The notes beneath the pieces were generated by a model. The model did not search any database. It had not been told where the DNA came from and worked only from the letters and a program-made list of their open reading frames with translations. A stretch of DNA of 64,000 bases, taken from positions 8,427,414-8,491,413 of the forward strand of contig NC_134034.1 in the NCBI RefSeq assembly GCF_964204645.1, given 5' to 3'. The stretch is from Tubulanus polymorphus (lineage: Eukaryota; Nemertea; Palaeonemertea; Tubulaniformes; Tubulanidae). Below are positions 43,696 to 57,400 of the stretch, piece by piece. A program made the position numbers and the translations under genes. The first letter of the stretch is position 1, and each line of letters opens with the position of its first letter.

Positions 43696-44040
43696 ACACA
43701 AGGTATTTCTGTGATATTTTGAATTTATTGACTGTTCATATTTTAGCGCGATCGATTAGCTACGAAAGTTGGCCCAGGCCGCAAACCCCACATTGGTCTA
43801 TATCATTGCCCACAATTTCCGTTCAGCGCCCACTAGTCTATTTATCTAGCCAATCAGAAATCATAGGTGATGTAATAGACCAATGAAGGGTTTGTGTTGG
43901 CGTGAGCTTCAGCGGGAGGAAATTCACAGGAGCTCGTAAACTGGCTTGGATTCTATTTCCGGGTTGTTGATAATCTCGCAAGGATGGCGCTAAAATATGA
44001 ACAGTCAATAAATTCAAAATATAACAGAAATACCTTGTGT
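43696..44040. mobile_element. Foldback MITE (345 bp)
   Basis: Arms of about 54 bp (43696-43749 and 43987-44040), starting ACACAAGGTATTTCTG and ending with its complement, CAGAAATACCTTGTGT. The centre has CCAAT-like and palindromic bits but no frame. Confidence 0.85.
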
Positions 44041-44078
44041 TGATATTGTTTGTTTATCCACTATGTCCGACGTTTCGA

Positions 44079-44453
44079 TAAACAATTAGTAGTTAAGGAT
44101 CAGTATCAGTCGGGCGTGACGCCTTACTTAATAGAAATAACAAGGGATGAAAGGGATTCGTTTTTGCAGCCAATTTCTGAAGTTAAATTCAGCTTCAATT
44201 TATTTCTCTCAAAAACATCTGTCAATTGACACAGACATACTGTAGTATGTGCTCTGATTGACAGCTCACTGGCGCTCAGAATTAGCCGCGCATGTGCAGT
44301 GGTCTCCACCGCATCAATACGGTCACAGGCAAAAAACGATGCCGTTTTATCCCTTGTTATTTCTATAGTAAGGCTGATTAGCTGGAACTTTTGAATAAAC
44401 AAGTTACTACAGGATTGAAAATGTAAACTGATACTTGACAACTAATTGTTTAT
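44079..44453. repeat. Nested inverted repeat (possible MITE)
   Basis: Outer arms TAAACAATTAGT/ACTAATTGTTTA (about 44079-44090 and 44441-44452). Inner arms GCCTTACT..TAGAAATAACAAGGGAT/ATCCCTTGTTATTTCTA..AGTAAGGC (about 44122-44150 and 44348-44374). Confidence 0.7.
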
Positions 44454-44459
44454 AGGAAC

Positions 44460-46190
44460 TTTAGACCATAGCGGATGCGGGCAATCAAACAGCAAGGATG
44501 CCTCTACTTGGATTAAAGTTAGGCCAGTTTGCTGATTAAATCTATTTTTGTTTCGCTTTTAACAGATTTTCATTTTTTATGTATCTCTTGGTGGACAGAT
44601 CGACTTCCACGATCTCCACACAACAGTCCGTCGAGAGTAAGGGTACGAGATTTCATTTTTGAATTGAAATTGCTCGAATGAAAGATTTGAACCACGGCTT
44701 TAATTTCTATTTTCGAGTAGATTTGATAAACAAACCGTAACTAAAACAGACTTTTTTTCACTTACAGTTGCAATTGTGTTCAGAAATCTCAAATTGAACT
44801 TGAGAAAGCGCTGATGTGGTCCAAAATAGTTGGTTATTTATTCATTTATTTATTTACGGTCGATCAATCAATAGTCGCCATCTTGAAAATATATGCAAAT
44901 GAACAGAATCGGAATGAGGCATATAAAGGCGGATCCGGGCGTATATTCGGACGATCTGTCTCCCTCGAAGAAAACCCGCACAAAGTCTAAGATTTCTTCT
45001 CCAGCGTTGTGCCAAATTTATATTGAACTTTTTACAATGTGCTAAATCTGATCAACCATCGAACCCCAGACTGGACATCAGAAAACTAGGTCCACTACAT
45101 CTTAACACGTCAAGGGATTCGAACTCACTAGGCTAAAGCCGTTCCCCCTGATGTAGACTGGTTGCCGGTCTCTGACTGCGAATGCAGGTGGCGCAGAATT
45201 GGACAGGCGACCAGTCTACCCCTGGTGGAGAGCAAGTTCGGGAGCGATACCGAGCCCCTGGCAAGCGAGGATGCGTCCACCAGCGATCGTAACCGTCAAG
45301 TGGTTCGAACTCACTAGGATAAAAGCCGTTCAAGCAACTTCGGGAGCGATACCGGACCCCCTGCAACCTGGGCCAAATTCGGTTTTCGTAATTATTCGAC
45401 CTATAGTCGGAACTAATAACCGAATGCACTTATTTCCAAATTATTTCCGGACTATAGTTCCGACTAACCTTGGAGTAATCAGTCTGATTATTCCAAGGAC
45501 TAACTGACATGCGACCAACTCCGATAACCGTAGTTGGCCCTGGCAAGCGAGGATGGCCAATCATAATGAGGGTTAGATAATTATAGAGGTCCTAGATATG
45601 GAGTATAGTAAAATGAACGTTTATTAAAAAAGCCCACTTAAATTCCTGATATCCCACTGTCATTTAGAAAAATAGGTCGATAGTATATAACCACTTAGGC
45701 GTCTGCTTCATCTGTCAAAGATATTGTGATGAAAAGGTACCGGGTATGTCACGAGGGAAAGAGTATGTCATCCTACTTAAGTGAAGGGCCAGGATTTTGG
45801 GCCAGGTTCCAGTAAAGCTTGTGACTGGATCTTGAACTGTGGAAGTAATTGCAGGGTTCCTGAAACTGTGTTTCCAAAGAAATGAGTGTGGAACTGTGCG
45901 CTGAAAGTGAAATTCTCAAAAGCCGGAACCTAAAAAATCCCTTCATCGAAAACAAAACATTTAAGAAATTCAATAATCAATTATTCAAGAACCTTTTACA
46001 ACATTTTTTCACTGAGGTATTTTCACTCAGATAAGAATTGAGACATGACATTCTTTACAATAAACTATTGTTTTGTATATTTAACATAAATTAATTCAAC
46101 TTATGCACAGAAACATATTACTGCACTGATCAATTGAACATGTCACCTAAAATCAGAAATCCTACTAATTCATGAATTAAAACAACTTGT
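44460..46190. other. Non-coding stretch with SINE-like repeat
   Basis: Two copies of the dispersed repeat seen near 34.6 kb lie at about 45110-45150 and 45290-45345 (TTCGAACTCACTAGG). No supported gene. Confidence 0.45.
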
Positions 46191-46194
46191 AACT

Positions 46195-46880
46195 TACCTA
46201 AACCTGATTCAGAAGTAAAAACCTATTGATTTAATCTCTGAAACCCAGAAATTAAAACATCAGATTTATACTTGTGAATCACCCTAAAACAGTTCTTAAT
46301 AATCGTGGATTAAGTTCAACAGTTATGAATTATAACTATTGAACCTGATCAGAGATTATCAATGAAAAACTTGATTCAAATTATCAATCAAGTTTTTCCA
46401 ATCTTTAATCAGTCTTAACAGAACACAATAGCAACAACTTACAACTTATCAAAACCCAAAAGTGACCCAGAAGTAAAAACCTATTGATTTGATCTATGAA
46501 ACCCAGAGATTAAAACATCAGATTTATACTTGTGAATCACCTTAAAAAGAATTCTCAAAAATCTCTGACCGAGTTCAACAGTTATGAATTATTACTGTCG
46601 AACCTGATCAGAGATTATCAATGGAAAACTTGATTCAAATTATTAATTTGAATCAAGTTTTTCCACCCTTTAATCAGTCTTAATAGAACACAATAGGAAC
46701 CACTTTTAACTTACCTAAACCTAAAGTGATTCAGAAATAAAAACCTAATGATTTGATCTCTGGAACCCAGAGATTAAAACATCAGATTTTCACTTGTGAA
46801 TCACCTTCAACTCTTAAAAATCTCTGACCGAGTTCAACAGTTATGAATTATAACTATCGAACTTGATCAGTAAATCAGTC
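46195..46880. repeat. Long-unit tandem repeat, 3 copies (about 250-270 bp)
   Basis: Units start near 46195, 46440 and 46710 and share GATTAAAACATCAGATTT and CCTGATCAGAGATTATCAAT. Each unit contains inverted segments around TTGATTCAAATT. Confidence 0.85.
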
Positions 46881-47275
46881 CAAACACAACATTAAACCTT
46901 ACAAACTTTTTTTTCTATTTTCCATCCATTAATCATAAATTACACGCATCTCGTTATTTCTCATTACAACCTAAACTCAATTCATTTACATTCAATCATT
47001 TTTTTAGTTTTTTTTCTAATATGTTTGTTGATTCTGTTGGATGCGAACGAACGAAAGTCACCAATTATACTTAAACAGTTTCAACACTTTTAAACTACTT
47101 CCACTTGATCCATTACGCGAATACACAACACTATTACAACTTCGGATCATTACGAAATTATTATTTTGTGGTTCTTTAACAACACTAAATATCACTGATA
47201 ATTGTTATACATATTTCATCTATATTACGTATTCCTTTATTGTTTTATTTCTCCATCTTATTACTCATTGTTATC

Positions 47276-48238
47276 GAATTACACTGGTCCGGTTCATCGT
47301 TTAATTGTGGTTCTCGACACTGAATTACGCTGGTCCGGTTCATGGTTTAATTGCAGTTCTCGACACTGAATTACACTGGTCCGGTTCATCGTTTAATTAC
47401 TGTTCTTGACACTGAATTACACTGGTCCGGTTCATCGTTTAATTGCGGTTCTCGACACCGAATTACACTGGTCTGGTTCATGGTTTAATTGCGGTTCTCG
47501 ACACTGAATTACACTGGTCCGGTTCATCGTTTAATTACTGTTCTTGACACTGAATTACACTGGTCCGGTTCATCGTTTAATTGCGGTTCTCGACACCGAA
47601 TTACACTGGTCCGCTTCATCGTTTAATCGCGGTTCTCGATACTGATTTACACTAGTCCAGTTCATCGTTTAATTGCGGTTCTCGACACTGAATTACACTG
47701 GTCAAGTTCATCGTTTAATTGCGGTTCTCGACACTGAATTACACTGGTCCAGTTCATCGTTTAATTGCGGTTCTCGACACTGAATTACACTGGTCCGGTT
47801 CATCGTTTAATTGCGGTTCTCGACACTGAATTACACTGGTCCGGTTCATCGTTTCATTGCGGTTCTCGACACTGAATTACACTGGTCCAGTTCATCGTTT
47901 AATTGCGGTTCTCGACCCTGAATTACACTGGTCCGGTTCATCGTTTAATTGCGGTTCTCGACACTGAATTACACTGGTCCGGTTCATCGTTTTATTACGG
48001 TTCTCGACACTGATTTACACTGGTCCAGTTCATCGTTTCATTGCGGTTCTCGACACTGAATTACACTGGTCCGCTTCATCGTTTAATTGCGGTTCTCGAC
48101 ACAGAATTACACTGGTCCGGTTCATCGTTTAATTGCGGTTCTCGACACTGAATTACACTGGTCCAGTTCATCGTTTAATTGCGGTTCTCAACACTGAATT
48201 ACACTGGTCCGGTTAATTGCGGTTCTCGGCACTGAATA
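47276..48238. repeat. 46-bp minisatellite, about 21 copies
   Basis: The unit contains TTACACTGGTCCGGTTCATC then GTTTAATTGCGGTTCTCGAC. Copies are mostly 90-100% alike. The dominant variation is CCGG/CCAG and one TTACTGTT variant that recurs at fixed steps. Confidence 0.95.
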
Positions 48239-48464
48239 ACGTGAACTTCAGCCGAGTAATCACTGCGCATTGGTTTGCATAGAACCAAATTGTTTTAACA
48301 TAACTGCACTGCATTGGTTTACACGGAATTCTACTGTTGTGAACAGAACTGTTTTTAAGGTTTCAATCGCATTGGCTCGATCTCAATCACTATCCTATAG
48401 ATGCAAAGTGTTGGTTCAATGAAATAGCAGACTCTCAATTTCTACTGCATGTGAATCTCAACAA

Positions 48465-49720
48465 ACGGAAAACTGAAAAGACAAAATAAAAACAACAAAT
48501 AAATTAAGATGTCAAAGTCAACTCACTTATTTAAAAAAAAAAGATTTTAGAATTTCATAGAAAAACATGAGATAATTACCTGATTTTTTTGAGTGATGAT
48601 TTCTAAGCAGCAACTTGCAAACAATTCGTATCTGGTTATATCAGGAAGTCGCAATGAGATTTTCTTCAATCTACGCCGAATAAAGTCTTCAATATCTTAA
48701 GTAACATTGTAACAGTTTCTGACTATAACTGATTACAGTTAATTGAAAACTGAAAAGATAAAAAATAAACAACAAATGGATAAGATTTCAAAGTTAACTC
48801 ATTTAATCGGAAAAACAACAGATAAATTATAGGCGATTTCATACAGAAATATAAGATAATTACCTGATTTGCTTGTCAGATGAATTCCATGTTGTCAGTT
48901 GTACGGACAATTTGTGAATAAATCTCTTTATATCAAAAAACCGCAATAAGATTTCTAACATCTACCGCCGAGTAATGTATTCGTTATCTTAACTACCGGT
49001 ACCATTGTAACAGAAAATTGAAAACTAAAAAGACAAAAAACCATCAAATAATTAAAGATGTCAAAGTCAACTCAATTATTTTAAAAAAAGTATAAAATGT
49101 TTTCAAGAATTCCATAGACAAATATTAGATAATTACCTGATTTGTTTGAGTGATGATTTCTAAGCTGCAACTTGCAAATAATTCGTATCTGGTTATATCA
49201 GGAAGTCGCAATGAGATTTTCTTCAATCTATGCCGAATTAAGTCTTCAATATCTTAAGTAACATTGTAACAGTTTCTGACTATAACTGATCACAGCTAAT
49301 TGAAAACTGAAAAGACAAAAAATAAATAACAAATGGATAAGATTTCACAGTAAACTCATTTAATCGGAACAACAACAGATAAATTATAGGCGATTTCATA
49401 CAGAAATATAAGATAATTACCTGATTTGCTTGTCAGATGAATTCTATGTTGTCAGTTGTACGGACAATTTGTGAATATATCAAAAAACCGCAATAAGATT
49501 TCTAACATCTACCACCGAGTAATGTATTCGTTATCTTAACTACCATTGTAACAGCAAATTGAGAACTAAAAAGACAAAAATAATTGACAAATGAATAAAG
49601 ATTTCAGAGTAAACTCATTAAATTTTAAAAACAAACGGGTAAAATAAGCATCTCATACTAAAACATAAGATAATTACCTGATTTGCTTGTGAGATGAACT
49701 GCAAGTCACCAGATGTTTTA
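48465..49720. repeat. Higher-order tandem repeat, five ~270-bp units in an A-B-A-B-like order
   Basis: All units share AAAAGACAAAAA, ATAAGATAATTACCTGATTTG and a TCGCAATGAGATTT or CCGCAATAAGATTT end. Units starting near 48465 and 49010 match each other best, as do those near 48745 and 49302; the last (about 49558) is truncated. Confidence 0.8.
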
Positions 49721-50031
49721 AGTCTGCTGAAGCTGAGTTTGGTTGGTATGTGAGTAGTGGATTTCATTCAGGAGCTGATTAATTACTGATTACTGCTTCC
49801 TCTGATGTTATTGTTGTTGTCGCTGGTTCTGTCGTCTTTCTGTTGTCTTGTTGATTTACAATATGTTTTTTCTTACAATATTTGTTTTTTTCTTACATCA
49901 TTTTTTTTTCTTTCAAACAATAATTATTCTTCCTTTTAAATTTAAACAATACCTTTTTTGATCAAACAAGACATCAATATTTTGATTATTTAGAAACTAG
50001 GAATTACTGAATTGAGACAATCAAATTTCGA

Positions 50032-50375
50032 CAATTAGAGGTTTGGTCCATGATATTCAAATCAAAGATTTTCTAATCTTCACAATTAACAGGTTTGATT
50101 CGTGATATTCAAATCAAAGATTTTCTAATCTTCACAATTAACAGGTTTGGTTCCTGATATTAGAATCAAAGATTTTCTAATCTTCATAATTAACAGGTTT
50201 GATTCCTGATATTCAAATCAAAGGTTTTCTAATCTTCATAATTAACAGGTTTGATTCGTGATATTCAAATCAAAGATTTTCTAATCTTCACAATTAACAG
50301 GTTTGGTTCCTGATATTCAAATCAAAGATTTTCTAATCTTCATAATTAACAGGTTTGATTCCTGATATTCAAAAA
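50032..50375. repeat. 52-bp minisatellite, about 7 copies
   Basis: The unit contains AATTAACAGGTTTGATTCCT, GATATTCAAATCAAAGATTT and TCTAATCTTCAC. Confidence 0.92.
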
Positions 50376-50504
50376 ACTTTTCATTCAAAATTCCTTTAAT
50401 GTTCATAATTAGAAGTTTAGCTCCTGATTTTTTAATCAAGACATGAAAATCTTGACAATTGACAGGCTTTATTCAGGTTTGATTTTTAACCGACGCAGTT
50501 TTTT

Positions 50505-51265
50505 CAAATGTGTCTTGAGACAAATTAGAGCTTTAAGAAGTTCTTTCAAATCTGCCTTGAGTAAAAGTGGATTTAACTGCAGCCTCGAGTCAAATGATGA
50601 ACTTTGGTAAGTTCTTTCAAAAACGTCTTACGATGAACAAAGAACTTTGAGAAGTTCTTTTAATTACGTCTTGCGATGAACCAAGAACTTTGAGAAGTTC
50701 TTTCAAATACATCTTACGATGAACGAAGAACTTTGAGAAGTTCTTTTAAATACGGCTCTAGTTGACGTAGATTAAACTATGGCTTGAGTCAAATCAAAAC
50801 CTTCATACGAATACATCTTATGATGAACAAAGAACTTTGAGAAGTTCATACAAATATGTCTTATGACAAATGAAGAACTTTGAGAAGTTCTTTCGAATCT
50901 GACTTTAGTCGAAGTAGATTTAAATGTGGCGCGAGTCAAATAATGAACTTTGGGAAGTTCATTCATGTCTTATGACAAAGAACTTTGAGAAGGTCTATCA
51001 AATCAGACTTTAGTCGAAGTAGATTTAAATGCAGGCGCGAGTCAAATAATGAACTTTAAGTTCATTCCACTTTATCTTACAACAACTTTCAGAAGTTATT
51101 TCAAATCCAACTGCAGATCGACTTCAGTAATAAACTTTGAGAAGTTCATTCAAGTATGTTGTGGGCTGCTCGAGTCAAATAAAGAACTTTCAGGTGTTCA
51201 TCTTTTAAGAATTTCTTCCAAATCAACGAACTAAGAACTTACGCGAGTCAAATTTTGACTCTAAG
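50505..51265. repeat. Degenerate repeat array around a short palindrome
   Basis: About 14 copies of AGAACTTTGAGAAGTTCT (imperfect inverted repeat) at 40-75 bp spacing, alternating with GTCTTACGATGAACAAAG and GACTTTAGTCGAAGTAGATT segments. Confidence 0.8.
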
Positions 51266-51599
51266 AAGTTCTTCCCAAATAACGCAGTCTCAAATGTTTT
51301 GTGACTTTCTCAAAATGTATCAAAAATTTAAGTAATTTTTAGTTCATAAGTCTTCAAATATTCATAAATGAACAGTTAAAAATTGTTGAAACATGTCGAC
51401 TCAGCCGTAAATCACCCATTCACAGTCCCGAATGTGGGATAATGTCGGGCTTTAGAGAACATAATGCCCCCGAGGTCTTCACATTTACAAAAAAGATTAT
51501 GTAAGCGTGTCGCGCGTTACACCGGATAGGCACACAATAGAAATATGAGCCGCACGTTCATTTGATCATCACCAATTAAGAGGACCGCTATTGTGAAAA

Positions 51600-51840
51600 T
51601 TGACTGCGGGAGGAATATTCCTCCCAAAGTCAATCGATGGAAACTTGACCAAGGGGTCTGATATTCAAACAATTGACTTTGGGAGGAATATTCCTCCCAA
51701 GGTCAAACGAAGAGAATTTGACCTTCAGTTCTGATATTCAAAGTATCGACTTCGGGAGGAATATTCCTCCGACTGTCAAACGAAGAAAAATGGACCTAGG
51801 TCTGATATTCGAAATATTGACTTTGGGATGAATATTCGTC
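51600..51840. repeat. Palindromic tandem units in left TIR
   Basis: Four units at about 85-90-bp spacing, each centred on GGGAGGAATATTCCTCCC or a close variant. In the best unit the palindrome extends to 34 bp, with TTGACTTT and AAAGTCAA arms. The same units occur inverted at about 56850-57140. Confidence 0.9.
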
Positions 51841-53689
51841 CAAACCTCTAACGCTAAAAACCTGAGCTTTTAGAATGATAGGTCTACATAAATTATATTG
51901 ATGTAATTGATTTTAATAAATAGTATACTATAGCGACGAAACCAGACATATTTAGGCAATTTGATTGTTAATATACACTGTATTTGAGGGTCTGCGACAA
52001 ATAATGTTAGAAAGTTAAATAGCTGTAGTTCAGGTTCTAATAATGAGCCTAATATAGTCTTCACATCGCAATCAGTTGTTAGAATGCATCTTCCTTTTTC
52101 TTGTTTTGATCTGAGACGACTAGTTAAATTTTTTTCTTGATTGATTCACGCTGGGAGGTCTACATCAAATTATATTGTTGATCAAATCAATTATGTTTCA
52201 ACTGCGAATTCACATTTGATATTGATATTAATAATCAATATTACTCGTCATTATATAGCGCAGTGCTGCAAATTGTAACCAGTGTGCTTTTCACGGGTAT
52301 AAAATTAACACAAGTTGAAGAAATCGAATTTGAAATACGAGGATAATAAAAAATAAGTTGAAGGTAGGGCGGAGAGATCTGACGAAAAGAAACAACAAAC
52401 GATATGGGCGCCAAATTGACCCATGCCTAATTGCCCGACCAAATAGTCCGACCTGACCTGAGTCAAATTAAGCCGAGTCAAATTAGAGCGTGTTAATTTA
52501 AACTGGTTCTGGAAGTCAGTCACTTCGCTTTGCTTAAGTATGGACTCGTTTTAGAGTCTCTTCAAGTATTGTTTAGTATCGAATGAATGGGTTTGCATTT
52601 GAATGTGAAATAAATTTGAACATGAAAATCAGCGCGCTCTTTGGTAAGCCATGAAAACAATTAAAGTCGGACCCTGATTCGAGCCAATTTTTTTGCAAAT
52701 TAGCCATTGTCCTAGTTTTAACTTCTGATTTGTACCCTGTATAGGCCGGTTAATATTTCTGTTTGTACTCTTTCATACAAATTCGACAGATATCAAATGG
52801 CATCTTTGATTACAGACACTGTTGACCGGTACACACCAATATGTCCATCCATCCAACATACGAGCAATCATCTCATTAATGAGATAATTGCTCGTAGATC
52901 CGACAGCTACGTTTTACAACTAAGAGTGCATAAAATCAGATTCCTAATGATATTACATGTATTACTATTAAGAATAAGCTATTAATATATGAATAAATTC
53001 AAAAAGAATTTAGAAAATATCTTGCTTTGAATGGCTTTTAATTAAATATTGGAAAGGGCGATTTTGAAGGGGGAATTTTATCTGCGGTGTCACTGCTAAT
53101 CGAGTAATCAAGAAGCACAAACTCCCTAAGGTGATAACGTGTTTTAAGCAGATTCCTTTCCGATTGTGATCCCAATATATGAATTGCACATGGAACTATT
53201 ATGTATAAACACCTCTCACAATTTACGTAACGACTGAGTGGCGTCCTTTTGCACAAGCTATATTACACCATGATGAAAAGCCTTTTATAGTTTAGAGTTG
53301 GATTTCTCGATGTATAAATGCAAGGAGGGTCAGAAGCTTTATGCTCAATAACATTAGGTTCCTATAAATGTTTGCTATGGATTTCAAAATAAAAGAAAAA
53401 TCTACGTTTAAATGAGATATCTGTTTCATTACTCGTGATATATCGAGGAATCTCTGCAATAAAATTTGACGATTTCAAAATTATTACAAAATGAGCAAAC
53501 TTTGTGATATCTGCTAACAGTATAAATTCAAGCGTACATGCGGATTTGAGTGATATGTAATAAATATCGTAGCGAATAATCAAAGTGAGAAAAGTATCTA
53601 CCGTAGCTAGAGATGATAATGAGTCCCATATCCAGAATATCTGAACCAAAATATCTCCCTAAAAAACCTTCAACCATTCAAAAAAAGAT

Positions 53690-54440
53690 AGGAATATGGT
53701 TGTAGGTAAAAATCTCCCTGGTAAAAATCCCCTAGGTAAATATCCCCTGTGTAAAAACCCAAAATATTCAAAGTAGGTAAAACACCCCACTCGGTGATTT
53801 TCAAAGACATTTCAAAGCAAAATGTTTCTCCAATTTTATTAATTTGCTATGAGACTGAAATATGTTAGAACTGTGCATTGAAATCTTTCGTTGCGGTAAA
53901 TCCTTAAGTAAAACTCTTAGCATAAAATAAATTGTTAGAATTGATAAGAATAATACATTTTTATTTGTAATATCTAAAGATTCGAACAGGAGTATTTTTG
54001 AACTGCGGACTCTTGTTAACTGTGGTATATTTCAGCTGTGCGATGCCAAAAATTATTAGAAATAATGTTCTTTTGATTTGAAATATTTTAGATTCAAGCT
54101 AGTGTAATATATTTGAAATGTGCGATGAACCCTTTCATTAAGCTGTGCGATCACTTTATTTACCAATTTAGTAGTAATGAACAATGTTAATTTTGTAGTT
54201 TGTTTTAATTCAAATAGTATATACTATAGTTTGTATACTCATGATATCATTATGGTGTTTCACAGTAAAATATGAATAAATTGGATATATGTAACAATAA
54301 TATGAATTAATTGACCTTAAGATTGTATCTACAATCCATTCAAAAGGAGGGGGATTTCTACCTACACTAAAGAATCGGGGATTTATACCGAGAGGATTTT
54401 AACCTAGGGGATTGTTACCTAGGGTATTTTTTACCCAGAT
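53690..54440. repeat. Inverted repeat inside the 6.2-kb element
   Basis: TAGGTAAAAATCTCCC...AAAATCCCCTAGGTAA (53704-53740) is mirrored by TTACCTAGG...GGGGATTTATACC (54375-54425). A dispersed ~130-bp direct repeat (GCTGTGCGATGC to AGTGTAATATATTTGAA) occurs at about 54035-54115 and 55556-55635. Confidence 0.6.
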
Positions 54441-57400
54441 GATTTTTGCCGCTAACCATAGATGTAGTTTGTAATTTTGAATAATGGTCTTGGCAATGCA
54501 CTAATTATGAACAATTTACTTTGTTTTGTTGAATTAACTACGTAATCAATTCACTATAGAACTATGGTGGATCCTAACAATGAGTCTGGCCTGCTATTCC
54601 AAATTCTTTCCGAAAATTATATTGCTAAGATATTCCTAGTCTTCATCATTTAGCATGAACTCTAGATGTTGGGCCTGGATGTATTTCGGATTTATTAAAT
54701 GGTATCATGGGCGTGGAATGTTTGGGCGGAGGTATTATGCTCCAGTTTCACGCGTAAAACAAAAAAAAATATATATCCATACCTAGGTCATTGCATTATA
54801 GAAATTAAACTGTTGACAAGTTGTAATAAATCTCTATAGATGAAACAATTTTAAAGAAAATGCATTATATATGTTTGTAGTTTCTATTCAACTACTATTG
54901 ACTGTGCGCCTCGGGCTCAATCAACTCGTCATCTCCATGATTTCTATCACACATCATCAGCTGCCATTGAAATATTTGATTTGGCAGTCCTATCAAAAGT
55001 AGCGTAAATTGATACATGCGAATAATTGATGTTTCCAAAGGGTTTTTGTTACTGGCTCATTTACATGGGAAATTCCCCGTTCAGATTCCCCCGAGAAATC
55101 CCATTGAAGAGGTTATGATTTGCTGCTGTTGGCCTGTTTTTTTCGTTTGTATTGCAAAATTTAGTCCAAACTAACTGGAATCGTTTTAAATTGATTTCTG
55201 TGAAAATTTTCAATTTTTCCCCACATGTCAACAAGTGCCTTTCAAATCAGGATAGATTCCGATTGCGAAATAATAATTGTAGCAATTTTTTTAGTATTAT
55301 TTATCTATGGTTTGATACATCAAGATTTCAGTAAAAATGACAACTTTATCGTTTATGTTAGCGAAGCTTGGTATACAAGCAGGCTGACAATAACAAGCCA
55401 CTGAATTTTATGGGGTTAGTCTTTGTATAGCTCTTTATCTATAGAAAGTCAGTGATTAAGCCCTAAGTAAATATTGCTCAATTAAAGAGAATTCATTATG
55501 ACAATGTACAAGCGATGACAGGCCTATGAGGCACCCGTAAATCAAAAAAATATTTCGCTGTGCGATGCGAAAATTATTGAAAATAATAAAACTTTTAATT
55601 TGAAATTGCTTAAATCAAAGCTAGTGTAATATATTTGAACGTCCTAGCGATATATTTGTCCTGTGCGATAACTTTTAGTATTAATTTAGTATTAATGAAG
55701 TATATTAATCTTTGGGTGAACGGAAAAAATGGCGTAGGGAAAAATTGGGAAAAATTGCCGCTAAATAAATATTAGAATTTGCTCCTTTTGTAATAACTTT
55801 GAATTGTCAAATTCAACTGGACATTGGTGTATGCTGAATATCACGAACAACGAAACATTTATCCTTAAAAACGTTGATTTTCTTTTTCATCTTTCTTTAT
55901 TTCAATAATAATCAATCGTTTTTCAACCCATGGTATGTCAATCAAGACAGATCTTCGTCTAGAAAAAGTAGGATGCATTCTATCATGGACTCTAAAACGA
56001 TTGATTCGTTTTAGAGTCCATGATTCTATCCACTAATTTCAATGTAAGGACTATATAAGGCTACATGAATCAATACGAAAGTATGTATACCGCAGGTCAC
56101 TTAATCTTAAGCTTGATTGTGAGAGTTGTTTAAACACAATGGTCACATGAGTAATTATTGGTTGTGCGACAATGGGAGAAATCTGCCTTAGACATCTCAT
56201 CCCGATATCCGGAGTCCTGGGCTTAGTAACTTATGTTTAGAATAAATTTTATCCGATATTTTTATAACAATGTTTTTCTCTCTCTCTCTCTCCGTAAATT
56301 CCGGACGTTTTCTGGGTGCTAACGTTCAGTGGCCAGTAGGCTGGATTGTGTTTTCTCTTATTTCATAAATCACAATGCATATAAACTAAAACTGAACTGA
56401 ATTGAAACTGAGTTCGGTTAGCAGTATAAACCTCCTAACTTTCGGAATTATTTATAAATAGAGTGAAGAGTGAAACATCAACCCTTATACAGAATACACT
56501 TGTATAAATGAGAAAATGCACACTAGGACAATGGCTAATTTGCGACCTTAAAATGAAAGAAAGACTCGAATTTCTTTTATCACACTCGACACGCGAATCT
56601 CCTAATTACTCTAATAATGAGAGAAAACTTCAGACGAATTAAATGTATCAGCTTTATAATTGAATGATGATTATGTACGCGTAACTTCAATGATTTGTAT
56701 CGATCGGTAAATGAAATTTCCATCGTAACATTTGAAATTCCTAAATCTACCTGGCTTCATTGGGTACTGTTTTTTAAAAAGAAAAACAAATAACACCCAA
56801 CGCACCAATACCTATAATTCTAAAAGTTCAGGTTATAACGTTTAGAATATTCCTCCCTAAGTCAATACTTTGAATATAAGACCAGAAGGTAAAATTCTCT
56901 TCGTTGGACTTTTGGAGGAATCGTTTGAATATCGGACCTCTTGGTCGAGTTTCCATCGATTGACATTGGGAGGAATGTTCCTCCCGAAGTCGATACTTTG
57001 AATATCAGAACTGAAGGTCAAATTCTCTTCGTTTGACCTTGGGAGGAATATTCCTCCCAAAGTCAATTGTTTGAATATCAGACCCCTTGGTCAAGTTTCC
57101 ATCGATTGACTTTGGGAGGAATATTCCTCCCGCAGTCAATTTTCACAATAGCGGTCCTCTTAATTGGTGATGATCAAATGAACGTGCGGCTCATATTTCT
57201 ATTGTGTGCCTAGCCGGTGTAACGCGCGACACGCTTACATAATCTTTTCTGTAAATGTGAACACCTCGGGGGCATTATGTTCTCTAAAGCCCGACATTAT
57301 CCCACATTCGGGACTGTGAATGGGTTGATTTTACGGCTGAGTCGACATTTTTCAACAAATTTTAGCTGTTCATTTATGAATATTTGAAGACTTATGAGCT

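Noticed and set aside
47276-48238. CRISPR-like array
   Set aside because: The 46-bp units are contiguous without unique spacers and the DNA is eukaryotic; this is a minisatellite.
50505-51265. Array of AGAACTTTGAGAAGTTCT as heat-shock elements
   Set aside because: The GAA and TTC parts are one base apart rather than the two bases required in heat-shock elements, and there is no gene nearby.
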